Positions 1 through 13,360 of a stretch of DNA of 64,000 nucleotides are shown in pieces (within the stretch, counting starts at the first letter, position 1; each line of letters begins with the position of its first letter). Origin of the DNA: Ianthella basta. Lineage: Eukaryota; Porifera; Demospongiae; Verongiida; Ianthellidae. The stretch spans positions 3,162,193 to 3,226,192 of the forward strand of contig OZ025884.1 in the NCBI GenBank assembly GCA_964019415.1. Reading direction: 5' to 3'. Position numbers and translations under genes: made by a program. Below the pieces are notes generated by a model, which saw nothing but the letters and a program-made list of their open reading frames with translations, did not search any database and was not told where the DNA came from.

Positions 1-2246
1 TGCCAGTATCCGGAGCACTTTCAACCTTGTTGCCATTTTCTTGTTGACCACATGCTACTCTTCTGGCCATAGCAACTTAGTTGGCAATCCTGACCAATGG
101 TAATAGTGAGTTCCAGAATAGTCTGATACTGTACCTCCCTCAATGTCTTCTGGACAGGACAGTGGCTGCTCACAGCCAGAAATCTCAGCATTACACAACT
201 CGCTCCAGACCAAACACAATGTATATAGGAATGCAGTACCCTATAATTTGTAGCCATTTTGCTGAATCTGAGCGTTAACCTAAACTTTAGAGTGGAATTA
301 GAGGTTAGAGCAGTTCAAAATAGGATTGCATTGTGTTTGTGAAACTTTTGATGTCCCTTTTTCCAGAGGTTATAGTACATACTCTGTATGTATATACCAC
401 ACCTAACAAGCCTAACAAGCTAGAATGAGTGAATAAAACTGTCACACCTCATTCTTCTTTTATGGTAAATGTCATTGTAATGATTATGTATGTGATTAGC
501 CTTGATGCCTATTCTATTACTACAATTTTTTGCAGAAAAGTATATCATTCCTTGCGATTGCTGCATAAACTTGACAGTAATTCCCTTTGTGAACGAGTAG
601 CCCTTGGAAAGCTGGAAGCTCTCGTGGAAGACAAAGAAAAATTCTGTGAGCCATCTGTGCATTGTTAAGTCAGTATTGCTGCAGCTAGCCGTGGGTGGAC
701 TGGTCAATCTACATAATATCAGACAGCATGGTAGTGCTACTGTACTACTGTACACAGACATATACGTACAATCATATGTACATATGTGTATTAGACAGTA
801 TGATAGTGATGTCTATGTAAGGATGGCTGTGGTTGTTTGTATACTTTAATACAAACGAATAGTAGCACTATTATCATTGAAGGCTAAAACCAGCAAAAAG
901 GGCTACCCAAGAGGTAGTATCTGTTGCATGCAACACAAGACTAACCTTACTTTCCAGTGAAACTGCGTGCTTTGGCTGAAAACGGCTTTGACGTTTTCAG
1001 TGTTTCAGCTTTTTCTTCTTCTGCTTCTCTGACAGCAGTAGTGCACAAACCATAACAAGTAGAATAAAATATTTACCACAGCTTAACGCATCTGCCAACT
1101 GGCTGTATTCCTTTGTAGGTTAGAAACCTCCATGGGCAAGTTTCACAAATGAGAGTTTCCAGGCCTTCGAGAGATGTTGCTGTACAATTTAAGAAAACAT
1201 AATTGAACGCTTTGGCTACAATTGTTCACCTAGTCCTCCTTCAGATTTTATTGAATAGCCTAGAAACACTATTGTATGTCTAATTGGAGGTGCATATGTG
1301 GCTAGCCTTGGCCAAAGTTAGCTTGTGCTACATTTGCAGTTGTGCATTTCCCTGCCATTTTAATTACTGCACAGTTGGCTTCCAGTTGCTGTTTCTGTAT
1401 TCTATTCACAAGTTAGCTCAGACCCTAGGTGCTAGCCCACACCTTGAGATCCAGTGTTACAGAAACAGGGTCTGACACCTGCACCAATGTCCTATTGTTA
1501 CGAGTGGTTAGTATGTAGCTACAGCTTGGTTTACACACTTTAAAAGGTGCAGAAGCTAGAAATAATAATTTGTACAAAACTAGTAAGGATGTAGGGGTGG
1601 CATAAAAATGACAAAATGGAAGTATCTGCTGCTACACAGTGCATTACCAGTGGTCCCTACATACAAGGATGGTGCTACATTCCTGTATGATCCTTCAAGT
1701 GAGATTGGCCCTATAGCTCTTTTGTAATTTAACACTCTTATCAACCTTAGATTCAGACTTCTGTTTGTTACCTTGGGCATGCACCACCTGAGGGCTCCAT
1801 GCTTTTCCTGCCCTCTAGTACTTACTCATATAAGGCTAAAGCATTTACAGTGCATACAAATTCTACATTGTTACTTATTCTGACTCAGATGGGTAGCTGA
1901 CTAGCTGGGCATCAGTTTAGAAGTTTTAACTTCTACTTTTAATTACTAATGAGGAATCAGTGAAAGCTTTTAGTTCTATTCACCAGTGACTATGATCACA
2001 TCAAGCTGGCATAGCTTTGATAGCCTCAGATGAAGCATGAATGTGTACATGTTGGAAGTTGGCTGAGGTAAATTTATTAAATAATTATTAGTTATATTAG
2101 GCACACAGGGAGTTACTACTGGCAGGGTTGGTTTGAACTTGAATTTGGATGGCCTGCCAGCACATGTTTAGCATTTTTAGAACAGTTGCTCAGGATATTT
2201 ACGGATGCAATATGTTTATTCTTGTATCACTTTCCTTTCTTCACAG
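1..2246. other. 5' flank or intronic DNA of the helicase gene
   Basis: I can support no complete gene here. The helicase reading frame enters at 2247 behind a splice acceptor, so earlier exons must lie in this stretch or before the window, but I could not identify them with confidence. About 1560-1690 resembles a repeat that recurs at 28.5 and 47.2 kb (the shared stretch is around a GTAAGGATGTAGGG motif and a GGTCCCTACAT motif). Confidence 0.5.
536..668 (+). CDS. Possible single exon, unknown product
   Basis: A T-rich tract ending in a TTTGCAG acceptor is followed by about 43 open codons containing KLEALVEDKEKF, which looks protein-like (charged and amphipathic), up to a TAA at 666-668. I see no convincing donor and no recognisable family. 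It could be a terminal exon of a neighbouring gene, an upstream helicase exon whose donor I missed, or chance. It is listed only as a candidate. Confidence 0.2.
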
Positions 2247-3977
2247 CTGTCAAATTTGATGAGATCAGAGACATGCTTTTTTCAGATCCCTATACGCATT
2301 GGCATTGGGATGATTCATGTGGAAGACTAAATCGTGGACAGATTAAAGCACTTATGCATGCAATGGTGAACGAATTCCAGCTCATTCAAGGCCCTCCAGG
2401 TACTGCATTATTGCTTTCCTGAATTTTAACTACAACAGCTAGACACTACAATTGCATATCCTATTTCAAAGCACATATGTAATCTTAAATCTCAAAAAGA
2501 TATATCAATTGCAGCTCCACAGAGGCAGGAAAGAAGTAAGTATGCAAATAGACAGAAATCAAGCTCAGGACCAAGCTGTATTGTTAGTCTCATGAGCCAG
2601 ACTGTTGCACTATACACTGCGAAACAGTCGGGTCACATGAGCCAGCTTTTTGTCATACAGATCTGTATGGAATACTGTAACATATGTGCAGTACGTGTGA
2701 GTGATTAGCTTATGCCTTCATGATCATAGCCTGCAATTTGTGTCTCAAGCTTAGTGTTGGATGGGAAAACGTATGGAATAGGATTGACAGACCATCTGCT
2801 GTGTCACTAAGATCGATTTTGTCAGAATCGGAAATAGGTTTCATGCTCCTATGTGTTAATTGGTTGCATAACTTGTATGCTTCGCTCAGTTGATAACAGC
2901 TCGCAGTCGTCGCTGTCTTCGGACCAAATGTCTACAGTTGGCTTCAACGGATCATCAATCTCCCAGACACATATAGTGCACTCGATTAGGTGGGATACCT
3001 GCTACATGTGAAATGGAACTGTCTTAATTGGCTGTTCTGTAGGCTGCATAATTGTTTGGCCAAGATCCTGGCCACCTTGTGCCACAAAAAGCTAGCTCAT
3101 GTGACCAGACTGTTTGCATGGGTATTGTGCAACAATTTGGCTCCCAAGACTATCTGTATCATGACATTTCATCAATAACACTACTCAACCAGCAGTGACC
3201 ATTTGTATTGTGCATCAGTCACTGGATGACTGCCATGCTGCAGCTGAAACCCACGCTGTCAAAGTTAGTGATGGTAAATAGTAATGTGTCTCTTTCTCTT
3301 CTACATGCGTGTATGTTCACTAGTGTAGAAGAGACAATGGCACCTTAGTGCATGGAGTGCTAATCACCAATATGAATAATACCGGGCACAAGGCATTTCT
3401 GCTAAATACTAGAAGCAGATCATGTAAGGTAAATCTGAGGCAAATTGAGATTCTGGGAGACACCTGGCATTACTGTAAATGAATTCCTTTAAGTTTGCAA
3501 GCATGTTGTTTGTATGCTAGCACATGCCACAAGGTGCATCCTTCTTGATACAACACTTTTCAGCCCTGCATACATGCAATCATAATTATTTATGAGTTAA
3601 AGTGGTTGAAACATAATAGAACAGCTGTAGTGTCTTTATTCATAATTTGCAAGTTATTGCATTATGGCTAAAAGTGGTCTGCGTGATTTAGAGCATTAAT
3701 ATGTTATATGGTTTAATTGGTATCTTGCTGGTTCCATTTTTGTGCACATGTTTAGCATGTATTAGCATGTATTTTGTTCAATAATGGCTGGCCTCCCAGC
3801 TCAAATACTTCTACTGCACTGCACCGGACAGGTGGCAGGATCAATGTACAGAACTGGATGAGTGCAGTGATTTGCTTGCCAATTGTCTGAATCATAGAAA
3901 ACTTAAGCCTAGATTACACAGTTGTAATGGATCTTTGCATTTGAGCATGCACCTAGTACACTTAAATTTGTGTGTGG

Positions 3978-4070
<93 letters not shown>

Positions 4071-4098
4071 GTGTGTGTGTTAACACGTGTGTGTGTGT

Positions 4099-4175
<77 letters not shown>

Positions 4176-7100
4176 GTGTGTGTGTTAACACGTGTGTGTA
4201 TGTGTGTGTGTGTGTTTGTGTGTGTGAATATGTGTGTTGTGTGTGCATGTATGTGCCTTTATGAGTGCCTGGGCTGTGTCCATATAATTTTGGGTTCATA
4301 TATTGTGTGCATGAGAGTATTTGTGACCAATTCATAGTATTGTGATAATGATTGCAGAATAGTACTATGTGAAGGGAGATGTCAGCCTCATGTGTTTTAA
4401 AGTCAAATTACATTTGATATGCTTTGCTTTTAAGTCACTACATTTGCCATTGTGGAAATCATCTTTCTCTATTGACTGTAGTTTTTTTATGATAGTGTAG
4501 TAGCCTCCACTTGGTAACTATGTATATTTATCAACCCTGCAGATAACTATGTGCCGCATGCTGTTTCTTTCAACCTCGTGCATATTTTGCATCACCATAG
4601 CTGTAGGATGCAGTCTCATGTCTAACCCCTATTGTGCAATTGCTATACAATAGGGACTGGTCAGACTTGGCAAGGTGTTCAAATGCAGGAGTTTCAATAG
4701 ACCAAACAAATATTGCACTTTGCAATGTTTGTGGTTGCTAAACCACTTCGATGTTGGACATGGTAACTACCATTGTTCGGGAAGAAGCATTTCTGTCTTT
4801 TGAAGGATAATGTGTATGGCAATTACAAGGTTATGGTGTGCTGGAATGCATTCATAGAGAGCGGTGAGATGAAAGAGGTATTTTCACCTGACGATATACG
4901 TAGCTATGCACTGCCTAGCGAGTCACATTGTGTTTGAATGCAGCTCCATGCCATCAGTTGTGAGTTCATTCTTTGAGGGAGCCTTCCAATACTCCATGGC
5001 TTTTTAGCTCACATACATCTCTCACTCATGTTTGGTACTTTCAGTGGTCATCTATCAGCACTTGGCAACTTTGTGTATGGGTGAACTCAGCAACAGTATT
5101 TTTGAATTGTTCCTCCCTGCAAAACAGAACAGTTCATAAGGTGTTCGCTGCATATGGCAGTATACTACTATATAATGATACACTGGCTAGTTCACATCCC
5201 TGACTTGTGATTGATGATGTCACTCTTTCTATGCATTCCATGCCAACCTTTGAACATGTTATAAAAGTTTGACCAGATCCATTACTCTTGACCCATTGCA
5301 CCTTACCTTCTAGTGGAATATGAAGAAGACTTTAATATGTATGTAATTGTAAGCAGTTTGTCATTGGATTCATGTGTCTGTGGCAAGTCATTCAGTGGGC
5401 CTATGAATATTTTCTGTTCTGGTCCTTATTATTATATATTGCAATTATCTGGCAAGCAGTATAAATTTATGCTTAAAGCAGTGACTAAAGGGAGCAAGGA
5501 CAAGCAAAGGAAAGCAGTGTGTGATGCGGATGAGCCAAAATTTCCCCAGCAGTGAAAACGCTCCTGCACAGTATTATTGAGATATTATGAGTACCACTTG
5601 AATTTCACTCACAGCAAAACATTTTAGCTCCATATTTTATATGAAACACTTGATTTAATACAGATTTGTACTGCCTTATATACACTTTAAACTTGTGCAG
5701 GGTTAAACTTTTGCAGTCTGCAAGTTTTCACGATTTTTGTTCTTGCTTACATGATTGCACAGTCTCAGGCAAGACAGCTAAATCTTTGTCTAGGGTTTCT
5801 CAGGATGAAACTTCCACTGATGGTTGCTCATCCACAAAAAACGTGAAAGTTTTAACTCTGCAAAAGTTAACATGGATATGGTATGTATAGGGGGAATATT
5901 GCCTAGAGAGAGCTTCTTGCTAAACAGGAGTTTCAGAAGAAATGAAGCCTGCTGTACATTGCTACCTATGGATCTGATATCCACAATTCCAACCTAAAGT
6001 TACTTTAGTTGCCATCTCCAAAAGAGTATCATTAACATTTTTGATATAAGAGATTCCCTTCAAACTAGACCCTACGGAGAGGCTTTGTTCACAGAGATTA
6101 CTACTGTACTGAAGTTGATCCAGGTTATATATATTATGTCTGCCATCAAACCCAGAGAATTACTTAAGGCTTACTTAAGCTCAACAAACAACTCAACAGT
6201 AATTAAATAGTATCAAAATTTGACTTGTTCACAAAGTCTTAACAATTTATTTAGTTCTTGCAGCTAATGAATTTTTAAGAACAAATGTAAGCAGGCTGCG
6301 CTCGTTCGAAAATGTTAGTTTAGCTTATGTTATTATGCAAAGTTTTGTACTGTTACACATGTTTTTGCTTTCTCGTGCATGCACAAGCAATTGAGAGAGT
6401 ACCACAGCATGACAGACTTTAAAATGATAAGAATACAAGCATAAAACATGCAGCATAAGAAACAGTACAACAATAGGTTACCTATGATTGCAAGATAGCT
6501 TTTTGATACCAGAACCCTTGAGACCTGTGCAGCAGTGAGTCTCTTCAATTAGATTTGAATTTTTTCTAATTTGTTGGTTTACTACTGACCCATGCAGGCA
6601 CAGGAAAGAGCATTACTGGGGCACACATTGCCTATGCATTTGCCATGTGGAATCGAATGAAAGCTGCTCAGGAGTCAGCAACAACTGATGAATCTGAATG
6701 CACAGTCAAAAGTGACACTGAAGCAGATGAGTCAGAGAGCACCACAGAGGATGATGATGCTTCAAGTCTTCCCCCCCTGCAGTGTGTCATATACTGTGGC
6801 CCCTCCAATGCATCAGTAGATGTTGTTCTACGTAAGTATATCCTACAGTGTCACTGCCAGTTAATATTTGGGTGATTATATTTAATGCATGTTCATCCTT
6901 TGTGTATAGAGCATCTTCATGGCATGGCTGTAAGCTGTGATAACCCCAATGGACTTCGTATTCTGCGTATGTATGGAAAGATGATTGAGACAAGGTATCA
7001 TGTTGGTCCTTATTATGACCCGAATCTTTATGCACAGATAGATAAGTACCCTATCAGAGAGGATCTTCAGCAGTATGCTTTACATGACTTAGTTCGCACT

Positions 7101-8887
7101 CAGTCTTCGCAGCATAATAAAATCAATGAAATGGAAGCAAAATTTAAGGATATGCAACGAGATGGGTTGATCTCAACTGCTGATGAAAGATTTGCATATC
7201 GTGAAGAGATTAGAAAGGCAGAAGAAGAGATAATCAAAACAGGAAATTTTGATATTGTTCTCTGCACTTGCAATGAAACTTCAGGTTATAGATTTAGAAG
7301 GAACATTTCTCCTATTCAATGCATAATTGATGAAGCTGGTATGGCCACAGAGCCCGAGACAATTGTAGCTCTCTCCCAAGCAAGGCAAGCTGTACTAATT
7401 GGTGACCATATGCAGCTGCAGCCAGTCGTGATGAGCAAAGTGGCTGAAGAGAGTGGGCTAAAGGTATCCTTGTTTGAAAGATATGCCAATCTTTTTGAAG
7501 AAAAGTATCGTGAGAAGTCGTGTACCAATTTTGTTCAGCTTACACAACAATATCGGATGGTGAGCTTCATACACACTAAACATACATAAAGTTATTTACA
7601 CCGCATATGTTACACTACAAGTTACTTACAGTACATGATTCATGATTCAAATTTAAATGCAGTTGAAGCCAATATGTGAGTTCCCATCTAAAAAGTTCTA
7701 TGGAAGAAAACTAAAAACTGAAACTCATGATACACCTTTTCCCTTTGACGCCTTTTGGCCAAGTTCATCAGGTTTGTATGAAGTGTTTGCTTTACTGCAT
7801 TATTCATTTATTGCAAGTGAAATGTATCTTGATCCTGCCACCTTTCTGCTAATGCTGCTACTTAAGGTCCAATTGCTTTCTGCGATGTTGTTGGTTACGA
7901 AGAAGAAGCTGAGACTGAGGAGGACATAAAGACATCCAAGAAGAACGAGATGGAAGCTGACAGAGCTGTGAGGGAACACACGTACAGTGATAGGATTACT
8001 GTATTATATGTTACGGTCTCTGTTGTGTATGTATGCACACTCTGCAGATTGAAGTTGTCAAAGCTCTCGATGAAGTCACACAATCTAGAGCTGAGATAGC
8101 AGTGATCACTCCCTACAAAGCACAGGAAAGGTGTATCATAAAACGATTTAATGGGATGAAGAAAAACTGGAAGGTTAAGACTGTTGATGCTAGCCAAGGT
8201 GAAGCAGCTACATAGCTAAACAACTTAATGTATACATATTGGATTATTGGTCACTAGAAAGGGTTTATGTACTTGAATTGCTTGTGCCATTCCAGGTAGT
8301 GAAGCGGATTTTGTGGTCCTATCGACAGTTAGATGTAAGCCTCTGGATGAGCTTAAAGATGAAACAGACAGACAGTGGATGATGGACAATTTAGGCCATG
8401 TTACTGACAGCCACCGTCTGTGTGTGGCCTTGACTAGGGCCCGGTATGGACTGGTTATTATTGGTGAGTTCCTATATTCCATACATTCCACAAGTGATTT
8501 TGTTACATAGCTAACTGTTTATTTGTAAAAATTGCAGGCAATCAAGCCCTTCTCTCTAAGGACCCTATGTGGAAAGAGTTCATTGATCATTGTAAAGAGC
8601 GAAAGTATATGGTTTACCGCAATGAAACTCGAAAGTTTCCTCCACAATGGCGAATGAATCAAGTCAGAGCATCAAAGCATCATGAAGTGGGACGGCCACG
8701 TGTACGTAAATCACCAGCAAAGCTGTACAGGAAGCCTATTGGGATAACTGAAGAGCAGAAGACAATTATCCGAGAAGTTGAAAAGGACTATCGTGAACAA
8801 CTGCAGGAGTTATTCGATTTCCTTCTAGTGGAAAGCAAGCAGATATCCAGCCTAACCATAACAGTTACACAACCTACACAAAGCTAG
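2247..8887 (+). CDS. Superfamily 1 helicase, HELZ2/UPF1-like, C-terminal part (8 exons)
   Basis: Exons are 2247-2399, 6598-6831, 6910-7559, 7663-7771, 7867-7967, 8048-8198, 8296-8463 and 8538-8887. Every border is GT/AG and every phase agrees, giving about 637 residues to the TAG at 8885-8887. Helicase motifs run in order: Q-like LNRGQIKALMHA, Walker A GPPGTGKS (split by the 4.2 kb intron), motif II DEAG, motif III IGDHMQLQP, motif IV QYRM followed by LKPICEFPS, motif V VDASQGSEADFVV, and motif VI VALTRARYGLVIIG. These define a UPF1-type SF1B ATP-dependent RNA/DNA helicase. After Walker A there is a Ser/Asp/Glu-rich insertion (about 6690-6765). The last exon carries a basic patch, then a predicted coiled coil near EKDYREQLQELFDFLL. 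The wording around motif Ia resembles the HELZ2/ZNFX1 group more than UPF1 itself, but without the N-terminal domains the subfamily is open. The 5' end is missing. No lesions are seen. Confidence 0.88.
2400..6597 (+). other. 4.2 kb intron of the helicase gene
   Basis: The intron starts GTACTG after the first base of the Walker A glycine codon and ends GCAG at 6597. It contains a long TG tract (3969-4250) and otherwise A/T-rich unique sequence. Short open frames inside it (for example near 5313-5555) show no domain and no splice logic, so I treat the whole stretch as intron. Confidence 0.75.
3969..4250. repeat. (TG)n microsatellite, interrupted
   Basis: About 280 bp of almost pure TG with two interruptions that share a TTAACACGTG core (about 4080 and 4184). 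This suggests the tract grew partly by duplicating a block of about 100 bp. It lies inside the helicase intron. Reading frames across it encode only Cys-Val or Thr-His runs and are artefacts. Confidence 0.97.
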
Positions 8888-9480
8888 TATAAATTTAAAA
8901 TGACTGCATGCTATTTGGTAGCCAAGAGTTAACTAAATGTGAGACTGACATATATATATAGCTGGACACTGTTTAGATGTCTTAGTGTTACTGCATAGCA
9001 CAATTGTAAGGGGAGAGAAGTTACTAAGCAACATTTTGATCAGTTTGTACATGCATCTGTGAACTTTGCAATTATACATATTTATTGTGAAAATTAATAT
9101 AATGTTATAATGATGCACCAATTAAGAATTGAAAATGGAGGATCTTATTGTACTATAGCTAGTACTTGGGAAGCTCTTCCAGGAGCCCACAATTATACGT
9201 CATACATTTTTTTTTTTCATTTTCAGTACATACAATTATTATTATAATAATAATATAATACAAATAGCAGTCCATACAAGCACATTAAGTTTTTTCTGGT
9301 TCCATAGCAGATCAAAATGGCCTTGATCTATTCTAAAATTATAACATGAATAATAAAGTATGTCATACATAATAAATTATTAATTATAATAACAATACTC
9401 AAACACATGTACATCAGACAGCATCAGTCAATTTGTATTCAGCAGGAAATAATTGAGAACTCCTGCAGTACGTATTTCTG
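8888..9480. other. 3' flank of the helicase gene
   Basis: A/T-rich sequence with several TATA and AATAAA-like strings (for example AATAAA near 9350) that could serve as polyadenylation signals. There is a T run near 9209 and an ATT/TAA triplet-like stretch near 9237-9260. I see no gene. Confidence 0.5.
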
Positions 9481-9482
9481 TA

Positions 9483-10374
9483 CAGTACTTTTTGGGTCGG
9501 TTGTCCCGCTGGATGGTTGCAATTGGTTATTGGTTATCAATAATTATCAACCAGTGACATTATTATATATGTACGTGACCTTTACTATACCCAATTCTGT
9601 TGGCTGACGGTGTGCAGGAGATTCAGGGTATGTGGCAAAGGCGGGTGACTTGAATGACCTACTGGTAGGCATGCGCGGATTATTCCAGCATAATTTTGGG
9701 AATAATTGGTCTTAGAAAGAACCAGGCATAATGCGGGAATAATCGGATTAGTTTTACTTCAGGACTATCTAGAAGCCTCTGTTATGTTGAGGTACAACAA
9801 TTGAACTATATTCTGACAGGCTATATTATATGAATTGCTGTGTTATCTTAACATTTATTGACTTTCTACTGTTGTGTTGTCATATTACGTACTTAATTTC
9901 ATCAAGTCAAGTATAAGTATAACGAATTATCAAGTGGAAAGTGCAAGCATAATAGGTGAATTTCTGAAGCATAATCGGATGATTCAGTGAGCACTGCACA
10001 AAAGCATAATTGGAAAAACTGCGAGCATAATTCGCCCATGCCTACCTACTGGTTGTAACCTGACAGTTTTCTCAGCTGGTCTGGAACACAGGTTACAGAA
10101 AATTGTAGCACGCGATCGGTATGAGTCTGTTTAGCCCCTGCGCTGTCTGTTCACTTATTGTGGAGGTGTTGTCCTCCTGGCACAGAAACGTCCCCACCAT
10201 GCATTGTTAGCCTTTAATCGTCCCGAATACCCTTTATTCCGGTCTTCCTCCTTACAAACGCCGCTGCTTCAACTAGACTTGTAGCCGCCATAATGACGTC
10301 ACCAGGTCAATAAAGGCGATAACCGATAACCGATTGAATAAAACCGGTCGGGACAACCGACCCAAAAAGTACTG
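9483..10374. mobile_element. TA-flanked MITE (Tc1/mariner-like ends)
   Basis: The two ends are inverted copies of a sequence of about 26 bp beginning CAGTACTTTTTGGGTCGGTT, and each is flanked by the dinucleotide TA (9481-9482 and 10375-10376). A TA target and CAGT ends are typical of Tc1/mariner-type elements. There is no transposase inside, so it is non-autonomous. Part of its length is a second element nested at 9666-10044. Confidence 0.75.
9666..10044. mobile_element. hAT-like MITE nested in another MITE
   Basis: The 8-bp direct repeat CCTACTGG flanks the element exactly (9658-9665 and 10045-10052). The terminal inverted repeats begin TAGGCATG and continue with GCG-AATTAT-like sequence. 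An 8-bp duplication with TAGGCATG ends is typical of hAT elements. The inside has repeated AGCATAAT motifs and no coding capacity. Confidence 0.82.
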
Positions 10375-10416
10375 TATATTAATATTGTTATTAACATTAT
10401 AATCTTTCAGTATTAG

Positions 10417-10515
10417 TTATAACACCTCCTTAAAGGATGTCGCTGATTTATAAGCATGAGGCCTGAGGGGGGAGTGCATATAAATTAGCGACATCGCGAA
10501 ATGGAGGTGTTATAA
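10417..10515. mobile_element. Palindromic MITE of about 100 bp
   Basis: The two arms are imperfect inverted copies starting TTATAACACCTCC and carrying GATGTCGCT. The loop contains TAAGCATGAG followed by a G-rich stretch. A weaker relative of the loop motif occurs near 11940-11965. No coding sequence is present. Confidence 0.6.
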
Positions 10516-11384
10516 GTGATTCATTTGCTGAACAAAGGGAAGCCCAATGTTAATTGGTTTCTTGCCAAATAAGGAAAGAATTAGGGGAGCGCGGGCGAAT
10601 CCAATGTATTTTCATTCTTTAGGAGAGCTAGCTAGCGAGGAGTCAAGCGAGTCAGGCAGGCAAAAATGTCCGCATGCTCAAAATTATTTTCAAACACTAG
10701 GTTGGAAATCTGGTAGAGGCTCATGGCTACAACATGGATCAACAAAGGTGTTATGGACAAGGACATAGCCTAATGCAAAACGTTTCAACCCAGAGATCTT
10801 TGTCAACTGCAGAATACAATATTCGTTTTGATCCGGAGGTCTTTGTGAGCTGCAGAATTCCCTTGTATTCTGCAGTTGACACAATTCTCTGGTTCAAAAA
10901 TTAATGTCCTGCATTATTTCAAACTTGTGCTACATATCCTGCTCAATAACACTGTACCTTTGTTCAATAGGTTGGAAACCCACCCAAAGGGTGGGTATTC
11001 AGCTATATTATAATTATGTATGATTATGATTATATCTGTTTTGAATGATCCATAATCTAAGTCCATACTTTTATAGCATGCATGGAAATGAGCAGCATGA
11101 AGTATATAGTTGAGCAGTATTATACACAATCATGCATAAGATAATCAAATAGGCATGCACCTGCAGATATAGCATTTTGCATCTTCTGGTCATGACATGT
11201 ATAATACACATGACATGCATGAGGTGCACAAGGACTGTGCCAGCCGCATGCAATGATCACAAAATTGAGGATTTGATTGATTTTGATTATTAGGAATACA
11301 GTGAGATGTCAGTATAAAGCTAATGGAGAATTGTGTTCATTATCAATGTTCATGCTAATGACATTTAAGAAAATAGGATCTCTA
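10516..11384. other. Non-coding spacer
   Basis: No gene is visible. Around 10770-10890 there are two related stretches with AACGTTTCAACCC and CTGCAGTTGACA that vaguely resemble a very decayed hammerhead element on the - strand, but two core positions are wrong, so it is not annotated as a ribozyme. Confidence 0.4.
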
Positions 11385-13360
11385 CTTTGACAGTTAGTAC
11401 TGCGCCTGTGCACAGGATTTCACTCACTGACTCCACTATATCCCCCTTTAGGTATATACCAAGCCCAGTGTCACCTCTCTAAGCAATTGCATTGGTTCTT
11501 ACTGAACCCAGCAGCCAGGATTCTGCTACCTCTGACACTGCACTCCACATGCACTTCCACCTTGACTACTTGAGCGCAACTGACTGCCGCCTCCAGCCGT
11601 CCCAGCCCCCTTCCTCTTCACTCAACCTTACTACAGGTACAAAACACAACACAGATTCTGAGGTAACGCCTTACAAAACAAAACTGCACTATTGGTATGT
11701 CTTTAGGGGGTATAGCTATATGTTGCTGATAGGCACAATGGCTGTCTGAGAGGCACATGAGATGGGTGATCAGTGAATGTGTGCACGAGAATATCATAAA
11801 GGGATCTGCATAGCAGATGGCAAACAAGCTAGCTCCCATGCATGCTGATGTAGACACAACCAAATAGTGTCATATATATGAAATAGACATTTGGTATAAT
11901 TAATTATAGTCTGCAATGTATTAGTTATATGGATTTCTAAGCATGAGACCATGAGGGCAATCCATATACATCAAATTTAAAAGTGCCGTGAGATAAGTGA
12001 TGTATATGGCTGAGGTTGCAGCTTTGCACAGATTTCGAGGTTTGCCCGTAACATATACCATGTATATAGGCTTTTATTAAAAAGGTGGACTTCTTTCAGG
12101 ATGGCAGCTCTCAAGATGTTGCCTTATTATGTTGCATTTTCAAGTGAGGTTAAACTCCTGGAGCAACACTCCAAGGTGCTAGTGAAGTGATTAAGGCTTT
12201 GTACAACGTTCTTGACCATCTAGGTTCTTTGTGCTCACTGGATGACTTTCTGAAACAGTGCTTTCCCCACTGCTGCAGTGAGTTTGAGTGCTTCTTGTGT
12301 ATGAATTAGTGCATGTGCTTGCTGTTTCTCATTGTGCACTGTGTGGACAAGTGCATGGTTCATCTGGCTCGGCTACAGACTGCTTTACATCCTTTAAATC
12401 CTGGCTGGGCTTGTTTACAAGATATCATCACGTGGTTGCCATGGCACTGTGATATATATACTGTGGTCAAGAATGGACTGTGGCCTGGGTGGGGCTTGCC
12501 TTCACTGGGGGGCCACTTTAAACATGGAATTGATTCAAAACACCGCATAAGTTAGGTATAGCCACACACTAAGATTGGGAGTACCTAAGCATACTCTATT
12601 TGACACATACATAGAGATGCAGCTCAGTAATTATTGCACTATGTACACCTCCATGCATGCTGTGGATGCCAAATTAGTAAGGCACAAATGAGTTGAACAA
12701 GGCAAATTCGCCATGAGACAAGATGAGACGAGATGGCAGATTCGATAGACTAGTCATGTTGGTTGGCACAAATAGTCTATCAAATCTCAATCCCTGGACA
12801 ATATATAATTATAGAAATTAAAAAATTTTGTGGCGCAAAAATGGTGCATGTAGGTACACTGCATATGCACACCTACCATAGTAGGAACTTAACTTCTAGA
12901 ATTAAAGGTAAAACTCTGTGTGAGATTCCTTGGAACGCTGGAACAGGATCACCATATTGATGTGTTCTCAACTGTGGCATGTTCTGGATAAGCAAGCACT
13001 TAAGAACAGACCTAAGGTTTGAGCTCACAACTGAACATATGCATACATGATGGAAACTGGCAGGGTATAAGAAATGGATGAATGATGTGTGTAGTTCAGT
13101 CAGGTACTTGCACTTGGTGAGGCAGTGGTAGAGTATCATATGCATGGTGTCAAAATGACTAAGGTACAAATCAAAGGTGAGGCACCTGTTTAACTGTGTG
13201 ACAGTGCTCTGGGTGAGAGATTAGGTTGCTTTGTGACTTAAACAAAGCATGAAACACATACAAAAGATTAAAGTTGTCATGGTTACATCTTGATGGCAGG
13301 TCAATGCCTGTGGCAAAGATGGCCTCGCTGACCTCCACTGACTTGAACCGTGTTAGAAAC
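11385..13360 (-). pseudogene. NACHT-LRR gene remnant, copy 1
   Basis: Three pieces match the intact copy at 55.9-61.1 kb in order. Positions 11385-11640 are the last LRR exon (KVEVHVE, AAGFSKN recognisable, frame disturbed). Positions 12870-13018 are the penultimate LRR exon. Positions 13019-13360 are the 3' part of the NACHT exon (YLSHFDTM, HLTELHTS-like, YPASFHHV). The intron between the last two pieces and two further LRR exons are missing, so LRR and NACHT exons are fused directly. The Walker A and Walker B region is absent. Homology stops abruptly near 13360. This is a dead remnant of an innate-sensor-type gene. Confidence 0.8.

Noticed and set aside
3872..4337. Cys-Val and Thr-His poly-dipeptide frames here and at the other TG/CA tracts
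   Set aside because: Simple-sequence artefacts of (TG)n/(CA)n.
5313..5555. Small gene inside the helicase intron
   Set aside because: An 80-codon frame without domain, splice context or a second copy.
10770..10890. Another hammerhead ribozyme on the - strand
   Set aside because: GAAAC and a GTT triplet are present, but the CUGANGA box reads TTGACAA-like, with C3 and G8 changed, and helix I is poor.
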